The notes beneath the pieces were generated by a model that searched no databases, was not told where the DNA came from, and worked only from the letters and a program-made list of their open reading frames with translations. The position numbers and the translations under genes are program-made. DNA of 10,000 nucleotides from Anaerolinea sp. (GTDB lineage Bacteria > Chloroflexota > Anaerolineae > Anaerolineales > Anaerolineaceae): assembly GCA_020216845.1 (NCBI GenBank), contig JAIWNK010000028.1, positions 1 to 10,000 on the forward strand, in the 5' to 3' direction. Positions 5,822 to 10,000 of this stretch are shown here, one piece after another; position 1 is the stretch's first letter, and every line of letters begins with the position of its first letter.

Positions 5822-8491
5822 ATGCACATCATTCTCACCCATGAACAAGCCGACTTTGACGCGATTGCGGCCCTGCTCGGTGCAGCGCTGCGCAATGAAC
5901 ATGCCATCCCGGTCCTGCCACGGCGCACCAATCGTAATGTGCGCTCCTTTCTCAATCTATACAGCTCTGAATTGCCCTTTTACGAAGCCGGCGACCTTCC
6001 CCCCGGTGAGCCCATCGAAACCGTAACCCTTGTAGACACCCAATCGCTGACCACGCTCAAAGGGTTGCACAACAATGCGCGCATCTATATCATAGACCAT
6101 CACCCCCCACGGCCCACCCTCTCGCCAACATGGACTTTTAGCACCGAAGCGGTCGGCGCCTGCACCACACGCTTTGTCGAATTACTGCGCGAACACAACA
6201 GCAACCTAACCATTATCCAAGCCACGCTCCTGTTGCTTGGCATTTACGAAGATACCGGCTCGCTCACCTACGTCAGCACCACCCCGCGCGATGTGCGCGC
6301 CGCAGCCTTTCTGCTCGAACAAGGCGCCAGCTTAAGCATCCTGGCAGATTTTCTCAACCCGCCCCTCTCTGCCGCCCAACGCAAAGTTTACAACCGTTTG
6401 TTGACCCACGCACAAACTTACACCATCCACAACCAAACCATCCTCATTTCTACCACCAATGCCCCCCATCTAACCGAAGAAATTTCCAGCATTGCCCACA
6501 AATTGCGCGACCTGCTTGACCCAGACGCACTTTTCCTCATCGTTCGAACCATTGAAGGCATTCGCATCGTCGCCCGCTCCACCAGTGATCAAGTTGATGT
6601 CTCAAAAGTCGTCCTCCATTTTGGCGGCGGCGGTCATGAGCGCGCAGCTTCTGCCCTCATCAAAGTCAGTGATAATGAACCTACGCTTGCCAAGGTGCAG
6701 GCAGAATTACTCGACCTCTTGCCCGGCATCATCGCCCCCCCCATCACCGTCGGGCAAATCATGTCCAGCAGCCCACTCACCCTCTCTCCTGAAACCCCGG
6801 TGCAAAAAGCGGCTGAGCTGATGCAACGTTATGGCTATGAAGGTTATCCCATTGTCCAGCGCGGCAAAATCATTGGCTTGCTCACTCGCCGTGCCGTAGA
6901 CCGTGCCCTGGCACACAAACTTAACCTGACTGCTGCCAGCTTGATGGAAGCCGGCGAGGTACAAATTTCCCCACATGAATCCATTGAAGCCTTGCAACGC
7001 CTCATGTCGAGCACCGGATGGGGACAGATTCCCGTCACCGATTCTGAAACCGGCAAGATTCTCGGCATCGTCACCCGCACAGACCTGCTCAAAACCCTGG
7101 GCCACAGCAACACCAAATTGCCAGGCCGTCCCAACCTAAGCAAGCAACTGCAAACAGCGCTGCCACCCGCCCGGCTTGCTCTATTGAAACAGATTGCCGA
7201 GCAGGCCCAAGCCCTCAATTTACCGGCCTACATTGTTGGCGGCTTTGTACGCGATTTGCTACTGGAACGCCCAAGTTACGACTTCGACATTGTCACCGAG
7301 GGAGACGCCATCACCCTGGCGCAGGCCTTATCTGCTCGCTTTGGAGGACGCATCGTTACACACAGCCGGTTTGGCACTGCCAAATGGCAAATTGCCGACA
7401 TCCGTCCAGCCCTGCTCAGCCACCTGCAAATCTCCGCAGACCCAACCAGCCTACCCGACAGCCTCGACCTGATTAGCGCTCGCACCGAATTCTACGACTA
7501 TCCTACCGCCCTGCCCACCGTCGAACGCAGCAGCATCAAACTTGACCTGCACCGTCGCGACTTCACCATCAACACCCTTGCCATGCGGCTTGATGGGCGT
7601 TATCACGGTGACCTGTATGATTATTGGGGCGGATTGAATGACCTGCACAAAGGACAGGTGCGCGTTTTACACTCGCTCTCCTTCGTAGATGACCCCACCC
7701 GCATGTTGCGGGCCGTACGCTTTGAACAACGTTTTGGCTTCACCATTGAACCACGCACCCTCCAATTGATGAACGAAGCACGCGACCTTTTACGTCAGCT
7801 TTCTGGAGAACGGCTGCGACACGAGTTCGATCTCATCTTCGCCGAAGCCAATCCCGCAGATATGTTGCAGCGGCTCGATCAGTTGGACCTGCTTCGCCCC
7901 ATTCACCCAGCCCTGGTATGGAAGGCCAACCTAGCCACCCCACTGCATCAAGCATTGCACGAAGAATTTGCCCCCAGCTGGCAAATTCCCCTCACCACCA
8001 GCGGCATATCTTCTCGCCGTCTCATTGCCTACATAGTCTGGCTTGCCAGTTTGCCCCTTGGTGCAGTTGTTGAAATCTGTCTGCGGCTCAAATTTTCTCG
8101 GCCATTGCGTTTGGCCCTGCAAGGTGCCAGTCAGCTCTGGCAGGACTTGCCAGAGTTGCTTCACCGCCCACCCAGCCAGGTTTGCGAGCATTTACAAAAG
8201 CAATCACCGGCAACGCTCTATGCGCTTTACCTGCTCAGCCCCTCGGTTGAAATCCGCACCTTGTTACAGCGTTACCACACCACCTGGCAATATGTACAAC
8301 CCTTTACCACTGCAGCCGATTTGCAAACGCTGGGTCTGCCCCCCGGCCCGCGTTACGCCCAAATTTTGACCGCATTGCGCAATGCCCATCTCGATGGACA
8401 AATCAATAGCCATGAAGACGAGAAAGAGCGATTACAAACGCTCTTGAATCCCACCCTCCCCAACGACTATGGAAACGACACAGACCATTGA
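5822..8491 (+). CDS. DHH phosphoesterase - CBS pair - tRNA nucleotidyltransferase/poly(A) polymerase fusion
   Basis: This 889-residue protein joins three modules. (1) A DHH/DHHA1 phosphoesterase covers about 1-305: DFD at 11-13, Asp72 in VDTQ, DHH at 92-94, Asp144 in YEDTGS, and the DHHA1 motif GGGGHERAA at 268-276. Relatives cleave short oligonucleotides or pAp. (2) Two CBS domains cover about 308-430, in the usual VGQIMSSSPLTL and GIVTRTDLL style, and probably sense an adenosine nucleotide. (3) A class II tRNA nucleotidyltransferase covers about 450-889: GGFVRD at 473-478, catalytic DFD at 487-489, RRDFTIN at 578-584 and DPTRMLRAVRFEQRFGF at 624-640, then a helical RNA-binding tail. All catalytic motifs look intact. 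The same fusion is known in several bacterial phyla. CCA-, CC- or A-adding specificity cannot be assigned from sequence alone. The N-terminus MHIILTHEQADFDA fits the family start, so the ATG is trusted although no Shine-Dalgarno is seen. Confidence 0.95.
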   Translation: MHIILTHEQADFDAIAALLGAALRNEHAIPVLPRRTNRNVRSFLNLYSSELPFYEAGDLPPGEPIETVTLVDTQSLTTLKGLHNNARIYIIDHHPPRPTLSPTWTFSTEAVGACTTRFVELLREHNSNLTIIQATLLLLGIYEDTGSLTYVSTTPRDVRAAAFLLEQGASLSILADFLNPPLSAAQRKVYNRLLTHAQTYTIHNQTILISTTNAPHLTEEISSIAHKLRDLLDPDALFLIVRTIEGIRIVARSTSDQVDVSKVVLHFGGGGHERAASALIKVSDNEPTLAKVQAELLDLLPGIIAPPITVGQIMSSSPLTLSPETPVQKAAELMQRYGYEGYPIVQRGKIIGLLTRRAVDRALAHKLNLTAASLMEAGEVQISPHESIEALQRLMSSTGWGQIPVTDSETGKILGIVTRTDLLKTLGHSNTKLPGRPNLSKQLQTALPPARLALLKQIAEQAQALNLPAYIVGGFVRDLLLERPSYDFDIVTEGDAITLAQALSARFGGRIVTHSRFGTAKWQIADIRPALLSHLQISADPTSLPDSLDLISARTEFYDYPTALPTVERSSIKLDLHRRDFTINTLAMRLDGRYHGDLYDYWGGLNDLHKGQVRVLHSLSFVDDPTRMLRAVRFEQRFGFTIEPRTLQLMNEARDLLRQLSGERLRHEFDLIFAEANPADMLQRLDQLDLLRPIHPALVWKANLATPLHQALHEEFAPSWQIPLTTSGISSRRLIAYIVWLASLPLGAVVEICLRLKFSRPLRLALQGASQLWQDLPELLHRPPSQVCEHLQKQSPATLYALYLLSPSVEIRTLLQRYHTTWQYVQPFTTAADLQTLGLPPGPRYAQILTALRNAHLDGQINSHEDEKERLQTLLNPTLPNDYGNDTDH

Positions 8492-9020
8492 GCTTACCCC
8501 GCCATCTTGGACACAACAAATTATCATCCGCACTGTCACCCGGGCCGACCTGCCCGCGCTTGAATGGGATGGCGAATATAAACATTTTCGCCGTCTATAT
8601 GCACAAGCGTTTGAGCGCGCACAGCTTGGTCTCAGCCGTCTTTGGCTGGCCGAATTGCCGGGAAGAGGATTGATTGGCCAGGCCTTTGTCCAACTCAATT
8701 GCGACTTTCCAGAACTGGCAAACGGCTACGATCGCGCCTATTTATATGGGTTTCGCGTCCGTCCAGCTTATCGCAATTGCGGCATTGGCAGCCAAATTTT
8801 ACGCACCATTGAACAAAACCTGCTCAGCAATCACTTCTGCTGGTTGACACTCAATGTTGCCAAACAAAATGTTGCCGCCTATCGCCTCTATGAACGTTTG
8901 GGCTTTCGGCGCATTGGCGAAGATCCTGGCATCTGGCACTATATAGACGATCAGGGCAAGCGTCACGACATGCACGAACCCGCCTGGCGCATGCAAAAAC
9001 GCCTTGGTTCTAGCGATTAA
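8469..9020 (+). CDS. GNAT family N-acetyltransferase
   Basis: This 183-residue protein has a single GNAT fold. The acetyl-CoA pyrophosphate loop is RNCGIG at 102-107, preceded by the FRVRPAY beta strand. The conserved NVAKQNVAAYRLYERLGF stretch is at 129-146, typical of motif B, where a Tyr/Asn pair helps bind CoA. It acetylates an amine with acetyl-CoA, probably in the cytosol. The substrate (a protein N-terminus, polyamine or small molecule) cannot be told. The ATG lies inside the end of the fusion gene, in another frame, overlapping it by 23 nt. No Shine-Dalgarno is seen, so translation probably depends on the upstream gene. The family core starts at about residue 18. The first 17 residues (TTQTIELTPPSW) are a poorly conserved-looking lead, but no later Met precedes the core. 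Confidence 0.9.
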   Translation: METTQTIELTPPSWTQQIIIRTVTRADLPALEWDGEYKHFRRLYAQAFERAQLGLSRLWLAELPGRGLIGQAFVQLNCDFPELANGYDRAYLYGFRVRPAYRNCGIGSQILRTIEQNLLSNHFCWLTLNVAKQNVAAYRLYERLGFRRIGEDPGIWHYIDDQGKRHDMHEPAWRMQKRLGSSD

Positions 9021-9556
9021 TTTCCCGCCTGCAGCGCTTGCAAAAACGCTGCACCATGCTTCCCTTCTGCCAAGAATTGTTTTGCAGTGGTCATCTCAAA
9101 CCTCAACCGAACATCCTCCGCATCATTGCCACTTTCAAACACCACAGAAGTCTTTTGTAGATTTGCCGGGTAGCTATCTGCGGGTGCGGCCAACAGAACC
9201 TGTAAAACCTGCTCCAAACGGTTGCCCATCCCCTCTTGATCCGAAAAATCGTGCCAACCGATCGCCAAATAGACATCCACACTCATCACCCCAAAACCAC
9301 CCACGCGCCCATCGGCATAGACACAATCTTCACCAAATGCAACAAGCTGCACATTCACATCCTCCAACCCCGCCTCAGCCAAACGCGCCTGCGCAGCTGC
9401 TGTTTCCTGCTCAAGCGAATGCGTTGCCCAAACAAAAGCGCAAGGCGTCAACTCCGCTTCTGCGGTCGCTGTTGGCCCCATCGTTGGAGGTTCAAAACTG
9501 CATCCCGATAACACCACCAACAACGCCAACGCCCCAACCAACTTCTGCATCATCAT
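9017..9556 (-). CDS. Predicted lipoprotein of unknown function
   Basis: This 179-residue protein has a short positive N-terminus, a hydrophobic stretch (5-15) and a lipobox LSGC (16-19), so it should be cleaved before Cys19 and lipid-anchored outside the membrane. A Pro/Thr/Ala linker (21-37) precedes a soluble domain with two cysteines (39 and 78) that could pair. The domain mixes a helix at about 47-63, strands such as VNVQLVAFG and VSVDVYLAIG, and a charged C-terminal helix. I recognise no family. It starts with three consecutive ATGs. The first (9556) overlaps the TGA of the upstream small membrane protein as ATGA and is chosen for that reason. The stop overlaps the stop of the convergent GNAT gene. 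It is probably co-transcribed with, and perhaps works beside, the small membrane protein. Confidence 0.82.
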   Translation of the reverse strand: MMMQKLVGALALLVVLSGCSFEPPTMGPTATAEAELTPCAFVWATHSLEQETAAAQARLAEAGLEDVNVQLVAFGEDCVYADGRVGGFGVMSVDVYLAIGWHDFSDQEGMGNRLEQVLQVLLAAPADSYPANLQKTSVVFESGNDAEDVRLRFEMTTAKQFLAEGKHGAAFLQALQAGN

Positions 9557-9807
9557 GGCATCGGCGTCGAATCAGGCAAAAACGAGCGCGGCTGTGAAGC
9601 AGGCACCGTTGGCGTCCAGGTTGGCGGCAATTGTTTCTGGGTAGGCGTAGCCGTTGGCAGCACCAACGTTGGCGGCAACGTCGGCGGGCGGAACGGATTC
9701 AAGGCTGAGTTGGGGTTGGAAAAAATCGAAAGCAACACCAACGCCACAACCACCGTCGCGACCAACACAAAAATCGTCAAAATATTGAACAACGTCTCGC
9801 GCTTCAT
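9553..9807 (-). CDS. Small single-pass membrane protein with Pro/Thr-rich tail
   Basis: This 84-residue protein starts with MKRETLFN, then has one strong hydrophobic helix (about 8-30). A low-complexity tail (35-84) follows, in which P, T, L and S dominate, with repeats of PTLPPTL, PTATPT and PPTWTPT. Small proteins of this type, with LVLPTATPT-like tails, are common in Chloroflexota. Their function is unknown to me. The tail is probably outside the cell, as a linker or spacer, given the KR-containing N-terminus (positive-inside). A promoter with TCGACA and TATACT lies just upstream, giving a leader of about 33 nt. The gene ends with an ATGA overlap into the lipoprotein gene. No strong Shine-Dalgarno is seen, only purine-rich GATGAGAGA before the ATG. 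The Pro/Thr tail makes homology searches unreliable. Confidence 0.8.
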   Translation of the reverse strand: MKRETLFNILTIFVLVATVVVALVLLSIFSNPNSALNPFRPPTLPPTLVLPTATPTQKQLPPTWTPTVPASQPRSFLPDSTPMP

Positions 9808-9845
9808 TCTCTCATCTCGTCTATGAAAAAATCATCTTACACTTC

Positions 9846-9873
9846 AGTATACGAAAAGCCGTTAAACTGTCGA
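9846..9873 (-). promoter_or_regulatory. Promoter of the small membrane protein/lipoprotein operon
   Basis: On the - strand, TCGACA (9873-9868, one mismatch from TTGACA) and TATACT (9851-9846, one mismatch from TATAAT) are separated by 16 nt. The expected transcription start is near 9840, about 33 nt before the ATG at 9807. It is a good sigma70-type match, the best complete promoter in the window. Confidence 0.65.
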
Positions 9874-9900
9874 GAAAATTTAGCTTTCAATCTTCCAATA

Positions 9901-9909
9901 TGGTATAAT
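9901..9909 (+). promoter_or_regulatory. Extended -10 promoter reading off the right edge
   Basis: TGGTATAAT on the + strand is a perfect extended -10 (TGn plus TATAAT). Upstream DNA is AT-rich but has no clear -35, which extended -10 promoters tolerate. The expected start is near 9916, immediately before the hairpin at 9918-9953. It would drive a gene or RNA lying beyond base 10000, divergent from the leftward lipoprotein pair. Confidence 0.5.
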
Positions 9910-9917
9910 AACACAGT

Positions 9918-9953
9918 TTGTCGAAAAGTTTTTTTGCACAAAACTTTTGACAA
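9918..9953. repeat. Long imperfect hairpin (inverted repeat) at the right edge
   Basis: TTGTCGAAAAGTTTT (9918-9932) pairs with AAAACTTTTGACAA (9940-9953) to form a 14-bp stem with one bulged G (9923) and a 7-nt loop. It starts about where transcription from the extended -10 would begin, so it would sit at the extreme 5' end of that RNA. No T run follows it on either strand, so it does not look like a normal terminator. It could be a 5' stabilising stem, part of a structured leader, or a protein-binding palindrome. Confidence 0.6.
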
Positions 9954-9956
9954 GAA

Positions 9957-10000
9957 TACCATCTTCCCTTAAAATAAGACTTCGGCTTATTACCATCTTC
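9957..10000. repeat. 10-bp direct repeat at 34-bp spacing enclosing a UUCG-capped hairpin
   Basis: TACCATCTTC occurs at 9957-9966 and again at 9991-10000, where the window ends, so the second copy may be longer. Between them, AATAAG (9973-9978) pairs with CTTATT (9986-9991) around a C-TTCG-G tetraloop, with one bulged A (9979). This could be the first unit of a tandem array of about 34 bp, or a structured RNA leader. Only one period is visible, so an array is not shown. Confidence 0.45.

Noticed and set aside
9004..9597. 197-codon + strand frame overlapping the GNAT end
   Set aside because: It is antisense to the lipoprotein, which has a clear lipobox and an ATGA junction. The product is Pro/His/Gln-rich without structure.
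9620..9678. Direct repeat GTTGGCGGCAA (9620-9630 and 9668-9678)
   Set aside because: It lies in the coding region for the Pro/Thr-rich tail and encodes the repeated LPPT-like motif, so coding constraint explains it.
9918..9953. Intrinsic terminator for a gene to the right
   Set aside because: No T run follows the stem on the - strand (the next bases read ACTGTG), and none follows on the + strand.
9918..10000. CRISPR array at the right edge
   Set aside because: The exact repeat is only 10 bp, only two copies are seen, and the interval holds a hairpin rather than a unique spacer. No cas gene is in the window.

Overview
The window looks like chromosomal DNA from a bacterium with fairly high GC. 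The gene content and protein style point to the Chloroflexota, perhaps Anaerolineae or a relative. Three things suggest this: the DHH/CBS/tRNA-nucleotidyltransferase fusion, the PIG-L protein ending in an RDLFAGL-like tail, and a small membrane protein with a Pro/Thr-rich tail of the LVLPTATPT...LPPTWTPT type. The phylum call is an inference from protein style, not from a marker gene. There are no rRNA, tRNA, transposase or phage genes. Nearly every base up to 9.8 kb is coding.

Layout. Bases 1-74 hold the 3' end of an unidentified rightward gene. A strong bidirectional hairpin terminator follows (98-131). It is met from the right by a tight leftward four-gene operon, in transcription order: a MoeB/ThiF-type E1-like adenylyltransferase with a C-terminal rhodanese domain (5745-4597), a DUF58 protein (4595-3279), a membrane-anchored TgpA-type transglutaminase (3282-1036) and a PIG-L family deacetylase (1026-136). 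The junctions are a 1-nt gap, a 4-nt ATGA overlap and a 9-nt gap. From a 76-bp divergent intergenic region, a rightward pair runs the other way: an 889-residue DHH + CBS + tRNA nucleotidyltransferase fusion (5822-8491) and a GNAT acetyltransferase overlapping it by 23 nt (8469-9020). Converging on these is a leftward pair: a small Pro/Thr-rich membrane protein (9807-9553) and a lipoprotein of unknown function (9556-9017), also joined by ATGA. The two convergent stop codons share one TTAA. The last 193 bp are AT-rich and non-coding. They carry a good leftward promoter, a rightward extended -10 promoter, a 14-bp hairpin, a cUUCGg-capped hairpin and a 10-bp direct repeat running into the window edge.

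How the genes fit together. DUF58 plus TgpA-type transglutaminase is a known pair, normally with a MoxR AAA+ ATPase, which is not in this window. The E1/rhodanese protein belongs to sulfur transfer onto ubiquitin-like carrier proteins. The PIG-L enzyme belongs to N-acetyl-sugar or thiol metabolism. Why these four share an operon is not known from the sequence. The fusion protein combines oligonucleotide or phosphonucleotide hydrolysis with tRNA 3'-end synthesis. Most of the window is ordinary housekeeping and accessory DNA. The most unusual parts are the mixed operon, the leaderless-looking divergent start region and the structured right edge. The + strand is C-rich whichever strand is coding, so the window probably lies on one replichore with the + strand as lagging strand.
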